NCBI GenBank assembly: GCA_021209875.1
Contig: JAGYVD010000002.1
Coordinates: 310,001 to 374,000, forward strand
Direction: 5' to 3'
Source: Rosellinia necatrix
Lineage: Eukaryota; Ascomycota; Sordariomycetes; Xylariales; Xylariaceae
Length of the DNA stretch: 64,000 nt
Of this stretch, positions 24,123 to 34,553 are shown piece after piece (positions within the stretch are counted from its first letter, which is position 1; the number at the start of each line of letters is the position of its first letter). The notes under the pieces are model-generated. The model saw only the letters and a program-made list of their open reading frames with translations, had not been told where the DNA came from and did not search any database. Made by a program: the position numbers and the translations under genes.

Positions 24123-24868
24123 ATGTATATAGCATCTAGATAGAAGAAGGATTCCGATACCCTAGTATTGTGGAGGTGGGTGTGCATGAGACCTCGCTCC
24201 GGACACTAAGCTATCACGGACTCTATATACGACACTGCGAGTTCAATGTTCAATAGCAACGGGTAAAAATCGATTATTAATAGATTTTATTATATTATGT
24301 TTAATAATTGACCTTTAAGTTTCATGGTCGTATTTTGCCACCCCGTGGACAACACCCTAGTTCGTCCATATGCCAGGTCTGCAGGTTGTCAAAAGTATCA
24401 ACATGGATCCTTACATGATTATCATATATCGCTTACGTATCACACCGCTACCTCTAATGGCCGAATGATGTATATGGGCCGACTTTACGGTGGAGCCTGT
24501 CGGGATCGGACCCGAGGCTTCGGTATTTGGAAATTTGCACTTCCTCGCTGATGAGTCGTACACTCTCGCCAAGCTATGCATGCCCCAGTATCAAGTGATA
24601 AGGCGGCCATCCCTCTAGAGTGAGCGGTCGTAGACCCAGGCTTGGGGTCTTTCGGCATGTAGAAGTATTTATAGCTAGATGCCACAGGCAGATGTGGGAG
24701 ACGAGGCTCTGGGCTGTGGTTTCAGGGTGTAAGCCGATGCCACGGCCATGCCCCTTGGACATGGGCGTCGATGCCAACTCGCTCCGCGCTGGGGTGGGAA
24801 GTCAGTCAACCTGGGCTGGTCATCAATCATTCATCGGCTTTCGGTAACCCGGCCTCGGCATATTCCAG
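24123..24868. other. Spacer between HET gene and ankyrin pseudogene
   Basis: The first part is AT-rich (24260-24310, TTATTAATAGATTTTATTAT). No gene is visible. The last 150 bases may be the eroded 5' part of the ankyrin gene, but I cannot recognise repeats there. Confidence 0.4.
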
Positions 24869-25847
24869 CGTCTGGGCGAGTCGCCCGGGCTACCGGAAGA
24901 AGCGGCAGCCTGTGGCGACCCGGATGTCGTACGGCTGCTCCTTGAGCTTGGCGACGAGCCGCGTCGACGTAATGGCGGTAGATGTAGATGGCCTGCGATT
25001 CATTTGGCGGCGGAGGAGGGGTCACCAGACGGTTGTGGAGATGTTATTAGGCGCAGGGGCCGACGTTGATGCTGTCGGCCTCCTTGGTACGTCACCGTTA
25101 TTCTGTGCCGCAAGCGGAGGACACGACACGATTTCATTGTGAACTTGCTTCTCCGGGCTGGAGCAAACCCGCCTAAACGAACATGAAATGGCTGGACTGC
25201 ACTACACTACGCCGACATTCATGGGTCGTTCTCGCGTTGTCCAGTGCCTCCTCGAAGACGGCCACGCCAGATACGGGGCTGACTGGCAGGACGATGATGG
25301 CTGATCCGTACTTCACCTGGCCGTCTGTAGTCGAGACATCGCCACTGTCCGATTGCTGCTTGGCAGCGGTGTCATTCCAGAACCTCAGGCCTTTCTCGAC
25401 GTACGCGGCCGCACCGCTAGGCAATGGCTCAATGCCAGGTCAGATATACATTTCCACCAAACGGTCAGCCGCCCAGCGGTTGACAAGTCGCGCTGCGGCG
25501 AGGTGACCACCGGCTTACGACAGGCTGTCGCTATGGGCAACGTTCCGAGGATCGAGATGCTCCTCGGATCGGGTCGCGACGTGAACGGGGCGAATTACGG
25601 AAGAAGGACTGCGCTGTACTGCGCTGTACTAACGCTGCCAGAGGCAAGCAGGCTTTCTATCATGGATCTGCTTCTCAGCAGCGGTGCAGATGCCAATATC
25701 ATCCCAGCACCGCACGCGATCTGGGAGGGATTCATTTCAGATCCCGACGTTTTGCTCCGACTCTATGTCAAGCTGGATACGAGAAACACAGGAGTAATCC
25801 CGATGCGGACCACCAGATTAGAGTTGCATTTGGAGCACGCAGTGTGA
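24869..25847 (+). pseudogene. Ankyrin-repeat gene remnant with frameshifts and an internal stop
   Basis: Ankyrin units can be read piecewise in changing frames: AAACGDPDVVRLLLELG (from about 24902), then VVEMLLGAGADVDA with SPLFCAASGGHDT (about 25035-25128), then FIVNLLLRAGANPP (from about 25132), then SRVVQCLLEDG (about 25228-25260), an in-frame TGA at about 25302 where a Trp codon would fit, SVLHLAVCSRDIATVRLLLG (25305 onward) and, after a spacer, PRIEMLLGSGRDVN and SIMDLLLSSGADAN up to 25847. At least three frame changes and one stop break it, so it cannot be translated whole. It is probably a former ankyrin-repeat protein, perhaps linked to a HET/NLR-type gene; that link is inference. Confidence 0.75.
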
Positions 25848-28800
25848 TGGAGCCCACTGTCGATAGGCTTCAACGGCCTTGGGGTGGCTGCCGTGCTCAT
25901 GCTCGCTCTGTGTCTTGCGGCTGGTGGTTTTTGGGTGCAGTTAATACACCCTGTAATCGTAGCTATCCAAGTACTTACCCAGGTAGGTTCTTAGAAATGA
26001 TGAACCCTCGCAACAATGCAAAATATCGCTGTTCTCGTCCGGGTGACAGCGGCTGACTTTCAGGAGTTCTTAGTGAAGGAAAGCTCACCAGCGTTGAAAT
26101 TGAGCAAGAACACTTTTGGCCCGAATCCATCGGTGTGATGATGAAGGCCTTGGACTCAAAACTCTCGTTTTTCTAATCCCGGAGAAAATTGTATCGACGC
26201 TGTCACTGCTCTAGATGCTGAGTATTCGGGGAGCAGGCTGGGGGGTCCGCTGCATGGAATTATCGTGCTTATGAAATTTAAGTAATGCCTTCCATCGAGC
26301 GCACGCACGAACATGAGGTAGTTTATCGACGAAGCAGGATACCATGACTGCACATCCGAATCTCGGCATGCCACCGTCGCTCAGTAATTATGGACCATTC
26401 GGTATGACGATGCCTCTAATTATTCTAATTACCTACGGAATCCCTGCGGTGCTGAAGTGAAACTATATGCTTTTATGGGAGATCACATTAGCAGTTCCGA
26501 TGGATATAAGTCGCCCTTATGCTTCCCACCGTAGTCCGTCATCAAGGCACCGCAACTGAATTGGGTGCGTAAAAAAAAAAAAAAGAAAAAAAAGTAAGCC
26601 AAAGCTAAAACGGAAGTCCAAAAATTACATAGGGGTGAAGTTAGGTGAAGTACCCCTTTAATCCCAATCCGACCGAATTCGTGGCATTGGGTGCAGAGGG
26701 TAGATGGTTCCCTCGTGCGGCCAGTAGTCCGTGCCACTCTTGTCAAGAGAAGTGGAGCATGGTATAAAGGCAGATGTGTTGTTCTTCAAGGTGTAGAGTG
26801 AAGTAGAGAGTCTCGAAGGGACCTGAGATATCTAGATGTCAGGCAAATGGATCACATAGCGAGGCACCAGCTACCCTAGGGGGTAGTTCTAAGGGCATAA
26901 TTGTGTATATAAGGACTGAAGGCCTCCCACCTAGATGGTAGGCCCAGGAATCAATGATATTGAGCCCTACCCCTATACTTGGCTACCTACCTACTACCCA
27001 GCTGCTACCTCATAGTGACTAGACCTCACTCTGGGCAATCCTAACATGACACTAGAGCAATATATAGACAGGAACGTTGTTTGAGTGACCCATGTACATT
27101 CGACAAGTCCGAGCCATAGAAGGAGAGCGCTCGTGAACAGGTGGTAGGCCAGGGAGACGAAATGGCATACTAAATGCACCGTCTGATGATGTAGGGTCAT
27201 ATGCATTGACCCAGCGCTGCGATGATGTTTATCGATATGTTTTTGATCCATTGACCGATGATATATGGGTCATTTAGGCCATATAATGTTTGCGGTGTTG
27301 GGTAAGTTCATTGTTCCACCCATATTCGCACACTGTCTTGATCTGGGGGCCTTGGCCTGTTCTGGCCACCAATTTTGGACTGGCACTGAATCCGTGGTAG
27401 TAACCATCCCTCTCCTCGTTACCAGGCTTATACGGAGATGACGCCATGTCGATATTGAGGATTCCGATCACTCTCGGCTCGAGTATGTCGCATGAACCAG
27501 TATAGGTCGTCTTGATTCTTTTTGTCCTTCTCGGGCTCGAGACGTCTCGGAATCATTTTTGCAAACGGATATTTTAGTAGTATTTGCACCAGGGAAGTGC
27601 ATGGTGAGAGAACAAAAGATGATACAATTATTAAACGTCTTTATTTATTATAAATTGCTAATCCAGTTGGTAATCTTGACAGCTTCTTCATACATAGCTA
27701 ACATATGCCCTAACAACACACTGGAACAAAGTTTCATTCGACAACCATATTTCAGAAGGTATAATCGTACTGAGTCCAGGTGCTATAGCGACTGGATATA
27801 TGAGATGGAAGCTACAGAGCACTAGAAGCTGTCCCTCCCCTCCATAGCGCAAGAAGTATCTTTTCGTCAGCAGCCGCAGGTGGCCAGGATCTGTCAGAGC
27901 GAGCAAAGAACAACCTGGGCTGATAGGGGGTGGTCATCGTACCTAGGCAATATGCTTTCCTGCGGCATCTAAGAAACTTAATTTTCGAGAAAGCGCCGCC
28001 GGTCTTGGCGCAGGGGCAACGAAGGTCTCAGAGCTAAATTATAATACTTTATTTTGACTAGGACAAAAACTATCTACTGTAGGTCTCAGGGTGTTCGTAA
28101 CGGTTTATAGAAAGGATCTCTTATAAAACATATATACTGCCCATGTATTGCAAGTCCAACAGCTATAGTGCACCGTTACACCTAACAAGTATACTTAATT
28201 ATCATGTACAAGCTGAGGCACGTAGAGATCAGGAAGCCTAGTACATTGTAATGACCTAATAGCTGTTGAAGAGATTGCTCATTCTTAGTACCTGAAAGAC
28301 TTGTTGTTTAGAAGATTCAGTTTTTCTATTACCTCATTTTCATAATGCTTGAGTTTATAATTAGCTCAAAAGACCTGAACACTAATGCACGCGCAGTATA
28401 CTAAGAGAAAGCTTGAATTTCCAAAAAAAAAAAAAAGGTTCATTTGTAGGTGCAGGCTCAAAAGCCCAGATTATTTCTATAATTACCATCAGCTAGACTA
28501 AACTCCAGTTGTTCCATGCAACCGTGGACTGTTAGCATACCATGTTAGAACAAGCTGTGATACTTAGTCAAGGGTCGGGCAGATTTTGACTTGAACAATA
28601 GAGTAGTTAAGTTAGCAAGAACCAAGCAACACGAAAAGCAAGGGATAGCTAACACCTCTATACCGCCTCTGTGTATAATCACTAGTATTAACTCATGGGT
28701 GGCTTAAAAAGGTATACTTACCATTGTTGCCATTGCTGCCACCATCGCCGTCACCATCGCCGTCACCATCGCCGCTGGGGAAGTGTATAAGTCACGAGGG

Positions 28801-28910
28801 CCGGGATCCCGAGTTTTCGGGAAGCTATGTGAAATAACCCCGGCCTATTGTGGACTATTTCCCACTTGGCTTAAATCTTTCCCGGTAGTTCGTGTGCCGT
28901 TACGCATGGC
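25848..28910. other. AT-rich gene-poor region
   Basis: About 3 kb with only short, compositionally poor ORFs. It is AT-rich from about 26,400, especially 27,560-28,720, with A-runs (26571-26592, 28423-28436). It includes an LTR-like remnant (listed separately) and, near its end, a CACCATCGCCGT repeat (28738-28775). The final bases upstream of 28,911 are the 3' flank of the oxygenase-like gene. I found no intact transposase or reverse-transcriptase frame. Confidence 0.5.
26855..26985. mobile_element. Possible solo-LTR or MITE remnant, copy A
   Basis: This segment resembles one at about 35365-35520 on the same strand. Shared landmarks in order: CTAGGG followed by GTTCTA; a TATA-box-like TGTATATAAGG core (26904-26914 against 35421-35431); GGCCT; CCAGGATCAAT-like (26944 against 35463); and ATTGAGCCCTA (26959-26969 against 35484-35494). 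Landmark spacing is similar (55 and 63 bp). A TATA box followed by a conserved leader is typical of LTRs. Boundaries and target-site duplications were not defined. Confidence 0.45.
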
Positions 28911-30107
28911 TTAGTTAATCCTGTCGTTATGGCGCTTCAAGTACTCCCCCGCAGTTATATGCCTGTACCGTGCCCTTGCCGGATTTTTCGCGGATATGAA
29001 ATGAGATAGGGGGTACAGGTCGGCGGTCGGCGGAGCACGAAAGGACATCACCGCCGAACTTCGTTTCGGCACGAGAATCCGCTTGGACCCAGGCGTGGCG
29101 GGGGGCAGGCCGACACGGCGGATTGCGGCTTGTAGTTGTCCGTTCGTCCACCTCTCAAGGGTATCGGAGACGAACAGGATCATATCATTCTCGTCGTCGA
29201 CGGGCACCGGAGCAAACCCGCTCAGCTCCGGCTCCGGCTCTCTGAGATAAACCTCCAGACCCGACTCGCCAATTCCGTCCTGGAATATGGCACAAATGAC
29301 ACCTAGATCTGAATGCGGCCATATACGTCGCATCCCAGCAACGTAGCGACCGCGGTCTGCATTATTCTCTCCAGCACTAGATCTGCCCAACGCGTCCGCA
29401 ATGGTGCCTCTCCCTGCCTGAGGATAGTAATTTAAATTCAGCTCCGTCCCTTCGCCGTCTGCGGCTTGGCCGGTGATACTCCCGCGGGGGGCACCTAGGC
29501 CTTCCTCTATTACATGGACAAGCTCACGGCAGGTGTCTGCCATCTGCCTGTAAGCGTCCGCCACCGCCGCATTAAAGCCCGGGAGGTCTTCCTCGGCAAG
29601 CTGAGGGGTTTTGAATGTGAGGTCGCTCGGCGGCCCCATGGTGAACTGCTCTCTTGCATCTAGCAGGGCATAGGGATGCTGCCTCGGAGGAAGACTCGGT
29701 GCAGTATGGAGGTCGGGCTTGCGTATGGCCGTCCTCTCATAGGCCCACGGAGAGTAGCCTCTGGCGGGAGACTCGCCCCCGGCATGTTGAACCGTCAGCT
29801 TCGTGGCTAGCGGGAGGTCGAAGAAGTGGCGATGCTACAAGGGGTTGAATCGAAGCCAGCGAATGAGTTGGTTGCCGACGCACGCGAAGAGGAACAGCGC
29901 CAAAGAGCGTCAGTTGGGTCTTACAAGCTTGAACAGTCTCTCGGTGGTTCTGGCCGCAACGCCGTGATTGCGCACGCGCGCGAAGCTACAGGTTTTTAGG
30001 ATGGAAACGAGCTCGGCGGCGAATGTGCGGCGGGCAAAAGGAACGGAGCCGTATCGGTTGGGCGAAAAGACGGGACTTGCATCAATCGTCGCGGGCCAGC
30101 GAGACAT
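28911..30107 (-). CDS. 2OG-Fe(II) oxygenase-like protein (IPNS/DIOX fold), distal Fe ligand missing
   Basis: Two exons: 30107-29925 (61 codons, from MSRWPATIDASP) and 29834-28911, joined across a 90-bp intron (GTAAGA...TGTAG); 368 aa. The N-terminal half matches the DIOX_N module of isopenicillin-N-synthase-like oxygenases: FARVRNHGV, LFKLHRHFFDLP, ARGYSPW. The catalytic jelly roll shows the proximal H-x-D pair in WPHSDLG (His235, Asp237). The distal His, normally in an HRV-type motif after ERWTNGQL, is Arg300 in AAIRRVGLPP (codon CGC), and the usual R-x-S 2-oxoglutarate motif is not evident in SAVMSFRAP. The family is clear, but classical Fe(II)/2OG catalysis is doubtful. An in-frame ATG further upstream (30158) seems less likely as the start. 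It is divergent from the GNAT gene. Confidence 0.82.
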
Positions 30108-30627
30108 GATGAAAACCCAATCAGTCTCGAGCAATGGAGAAGTTGACACTTGATACATGTAGAACTGAGACTACGGACGGAAGATAAGATCGATAGCTAA
30201 TACATGCCTCAGGTCAGGTACCTGGTAGCTGCAGGTAATATCCCACTAACCTCTATAGGGTATAGTCGATAAGTGGGGGTCACTGGGTCTATACACTACC
30301 TAAGTATACACACCTAGTAACCTTGACATTAGGTACCTAGGTAGGCACTTACTTAAGTACTGTAGATGAATAATTATTGTCTAGGTAGTGTACAGGGCAG
30401 ACAACGAACCCAGTAGGCACCACCAATGCCTCCCTCCACGTGTAAGTGCCTCCTTACGGAGATGCGGATTGGCCCGGATGGACCTTCCAACGTTATCCCG
30501 GGCACTACAACAACGGCGGCAGGTATTAATTATTAGAATAGCATTAGGTAGGTAGGCGGGCAGCCAGTCGGATCTCGCCGAGGTGCTCCTGTCTTGTCAC
30601 CCATCTGCAGTAGCAATGGGGGTTTGC

Positions 30628-30671
30628 TCACCCTGCATGATAGGTTCGTTCACCCTGCATGATAGGCTCGT
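30628..30671. repeat. Two-copy 22-bp direct repeat in promoter
   Basis: TCACCCTGCATGATAGGT/C followed by TCGT occurs twice head to tail with one mismatch, ending 13 bp before the TATA box of the GNAT gene. Confidence 0.9.
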
Positions 30672-30683
30672 TTGCCTCATGGG

Positions 30684-30690
30684 TATAAAA
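30684..30690 (+). promoter_or_regulatory. TATA box of the GNAT gene
   Basis: TATAAAA in the context GGGTATAAAAAGGG, 216 bp before the start codon at 30906. Confidence 0.6.
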
Positions 30691-30803
30691 AGGGTACGAT
30701 CCAAAGGGTGCGATACAGCGAGAGTAGCCAGACCCCGCTTCCAGGGCTTTTCCCTTCATCCCCTTATAACTATCACCCAAATCACGCTACCATAAGATAT
30801 ATA

Positions 30804-30899
30804 TCACTATCACCATCACCATCACCATCACCACCACCACCATCACCACCACCACCATCACCACCACCACCATCACCACCACCACCATCACCACCACCG
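30804..30899. repeat. (CAC/CAT)n trinucleotide array in 5' leader
   Basis: About 32 CAC or CAT triplets with a higher-order CATCACCACCACCAC unit, ending seven bases before the ATG. It is probably transcribed as the 5' leader. Confidence 0.95.
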
Positions 30900-30905
30900 A
30901 TTATC

Positions 30906-31831
30906 ATGGCGACTACATCAACAACTACCAGCAGTATACGAGTGGCCCCGCTCGACGACGAAGACATCCCGACCTGCTTCCAGGTGCTGTCGGAGAGCTT
31001 CGGGCACAGCGCGCCGTTCGTCGACGCGTACTTCCCGCGCCACGAGACGCCGGCCGGCCGGGCCCAGGGCGCCCGCCGGCTCGCCGCCTGGCGGCGTCAC
31101 GCGCGGGACTCGACGACCTTCCTCAAGGCCGTCACGTCCGTCATCGTCGTCGCCGCCGGCGACGACGACGGCGGGGAGAACGGTACGCGCACGGAGGAGG
31201 AGGAGGAGGGGCAGGAGAAGGAGGAGGAGCGAGTCGTCGGCCTCGCCGTCTGGACCCACATGAGGGAGGTCCCGTCGCCGAGGCTCGAGGACGCCGAGGA
31301 CGACGTCGACCGCGTCTGGCCCGACCCCGCCGACCGCGCGTTCATGGCCGGCCTCTGGGAGGACTACGTGAAGCCGCGGTCGCAGGCCGTGCGGGAGTCT
31401 CAGGGAGAAGGTGTCTATGGTGGGTTTTTTTCTCCTTTTTTTTCTTGAGCGTTTGACCTCCCCTTTGCCCTCCCCCCCTTTTTTTTGTTTTCTTTCCCTC
31501 CCGATCGTCGGGGTTCCGGGTTATCATTTTTATTTTGTCTCCTTCCTAAAATGTGTTTATTTCTCCCCCACTTTTAGTCCTTGAATTGCTGGCCGTCCAC
31601 CCGGGCTACCAGCGCCTGGGCGCTGGCGCCGCGCTCGTCACCTGGGGCACCATGGCCGCCGACGAGCTGCAGGTGAAGGCCGTCGTCGAGGGCACGCCCG
31701 CAGGGAGGCGGGTCTACGAGAAGTGCGGCTTGCGCGTCGAGATCGAGGAGATGCCGTTCGATCTCCTGCAGGGGTTCACGGACAGGGCGAAGCCGAAGCT
31801 GGCGTTCATGACGCGAGAGCCGGTACCGTGA
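30906..31831 (+). CDS. GNAT-family N-acetyltransferase
   Basis: Acetyl-CoA-dependent acyl transfer to an unknown substrate. Exons 30906-31419 and 31578-31831, with a 158-bp intron (GTGGGT...TTTTAG) carrying long T and C runs; 255 aa. The N-terminus IRVAPLDDEDIPTCFQVL is the usual GNAT beta1-alpha1. An acidic insert (EEEEEGQEKEEE, about residues 98-110) precedes VVGLAVWTHM. Exon 2 carries the acetyl-CoA-binding motif A: LELLAVHPGYQRLGAGAALV, with the Q-R-x-G-x-G/A pattern, then AGRRVYEKCGLRV and a C-terminal FMTREP strand. The overall form is like small fungal GNATs, not the larger siderophore N5-acyltransferases. It converges on the siderophore transporter with a 94-bp gap. Confidence 0.88.
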
Positions 31832-31925
31832 TCAGGCGGTAAAATACTATGCGTGATAGGGGCTAACTGGTAATGCTATGTGCCTATGACTACTATGCTA
31901 GGCCGAATGCATCGGCCGATTGAAT

Positions 31926-34107
31926 TTAGAATATGGTCCCCTTCGTTTGGGTCCCGTGCAATTCTTCGAGCTTCCTGACGTTGATGTTCTTCCATACGAA
32001 AATACAGATAATCGCGAGTGGCAGGAAGGCCGATCCGGCGATCACGAGCTTTCGCTGCACGTCGCCGTATGCGGCGACGATAGCGTCACGCTCGGGGGTG
32101 CCGAAGGGGAAAGATTGTTGGACCACGATGGAGCCAAAGATCTCGGCGGTTCGGTTCTAGGTCTAGAGTCAGTAAATGCCGTTCACAGCAAACTATACGG
32201 AAGCATCCGAGGGGCTGGAGGAGTCTCTGGAATGAAGTAACCCGTATTCTACAATCAGGGGGCATAGGAAACCCCGTTTACTGACCTTGACATCCGCTGG
32301 GAGAAATTCTTCCAACTTTTGGGGCAAGACGTTGTTCCAGATGGCGCCAGCGATGGCATTACCGATGGCGGAACCGATCGAACCAAAGAGGCCGTATAGT
32401 GCAATACCCACGGCCACCTGTTGGTGTGGTACCGAAGCCATGACAGCCAACTTCCCGACAGGTGTCCAGATACCGTCCCCGATACCGTTGAGAATCTGGA
32501 ACAACACCAGAAGTCCTACATGAGTACTTGGCTTACGGAATTCCACCAGGAGGACCGTGCCTAGCACGACGAACGGGATACCCCCAATCGCGGTCCATTT
32601 GACAGCACCGGTTCTTGAAACAAGTCTAGTAATGATGTCAGCTAGTACTCGGCTGTGTAGGACATGAGCGACTTACAGGCCGACGAATGGGCCAATAAAG
32701 TTTGAAGCGAGCGAGAGACCGTTAAGCACGTAGTTGGAAGTGGTGATGCTTAGGCCATGAACCACCTGCAAGTACGACCCGTAGTACGCGTCCCAGCAGC
32801 TAATAAGCCACATGTCAGTTGAGTGACCTGTACGTACTACCTCAAGTGCGCACAACTCACAATATAGAGAGGAACATGATGCCATAGACTGCGCAGGCGC
32901 CGAGAATGGTGCGGTCCTTGAGGTACTTGAAGGGGAAGAACTGGACAGGCGCAAACGACCTCTCCCAGATGACGAAGGCCACCAGGAGCAACCCGCCTAG
33001 AATGAACATGGCTATGATATACCCCGTTTTCCAGCCGTTGGGCGCGTATCCCGTAAGACTGAAAGGCAGTAGGAGCAGAACGAAGCCGAACGACGTAAGG
33101 GCCATACCTATGACTGTATTGGGCAGATTTCAATGATTAGCAAGCAGGTGGACGTGGGAGGCCAAGGCGTTCATCATGAGCGGCTTACCGTCGAATTCGA
33201 CGAAATAGTATTTAATGGCCTGCCAAGCAGTACGGCTATGTTCTTGCTTCTGGATCAGGCCTTGCCTCACTGCCTTCCGCTGACTCCAGATAAAGACAAC
33301 GCACACGGGAACGGAAAAGGCGACCAGGAGGATGGCGAAAGCGCCGTAAGCCCAGCGAAGGTGGGCGTGTTGATAAAAAAGGTCGGCGATCCTAGATCCA
33401 GCGAATACAGTGGCGATGCCAGGGGTATTGTGGATGCCGAACATGATAAGGCGGTTTTTCAGCGTCGTCATATCCGCCAGCATGATGGTAATTACGTAGT
33501 TCATGCCGATATGGCCCACCCAATAGAGGGTGTAACCCGTGGCGTAGGTTTCAATGTTATGGGAGACAGCCTTTAAGATTTGGCCGATCACCGTGATGGC
33601 CACCATGAGAATAAAACCCTCACATCGTCCCCAGATGTCAATGATCTTGGCAATGGTCAGGCTGATCACCCCGCCGATGATCCTCGCAATGAGACTGGCC
33701 GTGGTGAGGAGGCCGTGCCGGCCAAAAGTCGATGTGAGGTAGGGTGAAAGACTGTCACCGACGGACTGCGTGAGAGCGTCGACGAAAGAGACGAGGTAAA
33801 GTCTTTTCAACATTGACGGTAGGTTAAAATTATGCCTCGGAAACCACATGATCGCCAAGCCCCCGGCAAGCGAATTGTGGTGAGGGGAAGAGACTCACAG
33901 AACAAACATGGTTATCAGAAGTCTGAAAGAGAATACAGTCGTGATAGCCTCGACTTGCTTCACACCTTCTTGCATGTGCTGGGATGAGGCATCGTCTCTG
34001 GGCTCGAGGGCCTCACTATCATTGCCAACGGCAGCAGCAGGAGGCCGCTTCTCGGGATCATGGCCTTCGTCGTTCGAAGGCGTAGATCTGGTGACTGAAA
34101 GAGCCAT
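31926..34107 (-). CDS. Siderophore iron transporter, MFS (SIT/ARN/Mir family)
   Basis: A plasma-membrane or vesicular permease importing ferric siderophores. Six exons in perfect phase: 34107-33899, 33802-33189, 33113-32861, 32799-32677, 32625-32286 and 32156-31926; 589 aa. Introns are 51-129 bp with GTAAGY/GTGAGT/GTCAGT donors. The hydrophilic N-terminus (MALSVTRSTPSNDEGHDPEK) is followed by about 14 membrane segments. SIT hallmarks are YLVSFVDALTQSVGDSLSPY in the first loop, GRCEGFILMV, FYQHAHLRWAYGAFAI and CWDAYYGSYLQVVHGLS, and the C-terminal half reads GLLVLFQILNGIGDGIWTPV then PHQQVAVGIALYGLFG. The last segment ends in a basic cytosolic tail (WKNINVRKLEE). The promoter has an SreA-type GATA element (34545-34553), so iron repression is likely. 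The substrate siderophore cannot be read from sequence. Confidence 0.9.
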
Positions 34108-34528
34108 GGTGCAGTTAAAGCCAAGGCCTCCGAAAAGTGCCCTACACAAGATCGCTTCAGGCAACCCTGTAGCTTATTTACTCCCAAGACTGTAGAAGAG
34201 AGAAGGGGGGGGCACTTTGACCATCCAAAGCACATGGACAAGCGTGCACACGAGCAGGTGAGGAGGCAGCACGACGGGATCTGCATGCCTAAGGGGGTAG
34301 AAATAAATATGTGATCTGAATAGGCGCTTGGTCCACCGACCTTGTACGTCCCCCGTGCGGCACCGGGGGTAGGCGGGGTTTGGCCCGTCTTTGCATCCAG
34401 CCAAGCCTTCGGTAAGGACAAGCTGAGGTCGTCCTGCTGTGACATCGTGCCAGACGAAGGTCTCCAACCCCTGGAAAAGGCAACCCGCTAGGCACTTAGT
34501 GCCCGAGCGCATCCGAATGTTCCACACT

Positions 34529-34553
34529 GATTATCGCGATAATCTTATCAGAT
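34529..34553 (-). promoter_or_regulatory. SreA/Fep1-type iron GATA site beside a palindrome
   Basis: On the transporter strand, 34553-34545 reads ATCTGATAA, an exact match to the ATCWGATAA consensus of fungal iron-responsive GATA repressors. Immediately next to it, 34529-34544 is the perfect 16-bp palindrome GATTATCGCGATAATC, giving two more GATA-like cores. The site lies about 440 bp upstream of the start codon of the siderophore transporter. Confidence 0.7.

Larger units (their letters stand above)
30108..30905. promoter_or_regulatory. Divergent promoter region of oxygenase-like and GNAT genes
   Basis: Holds a two-copy 22-bp direct repeat (30628-30671), a consensus TATAAAA box at 30684-30690 oriented to the + strand GNAT gene, and a long CAC/CAT repeat that runs to within a few bases of the GNAT start codon. 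Short CTAGGTA words recur at 30330-30390. No gene is visible. Confidence 0.6.
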
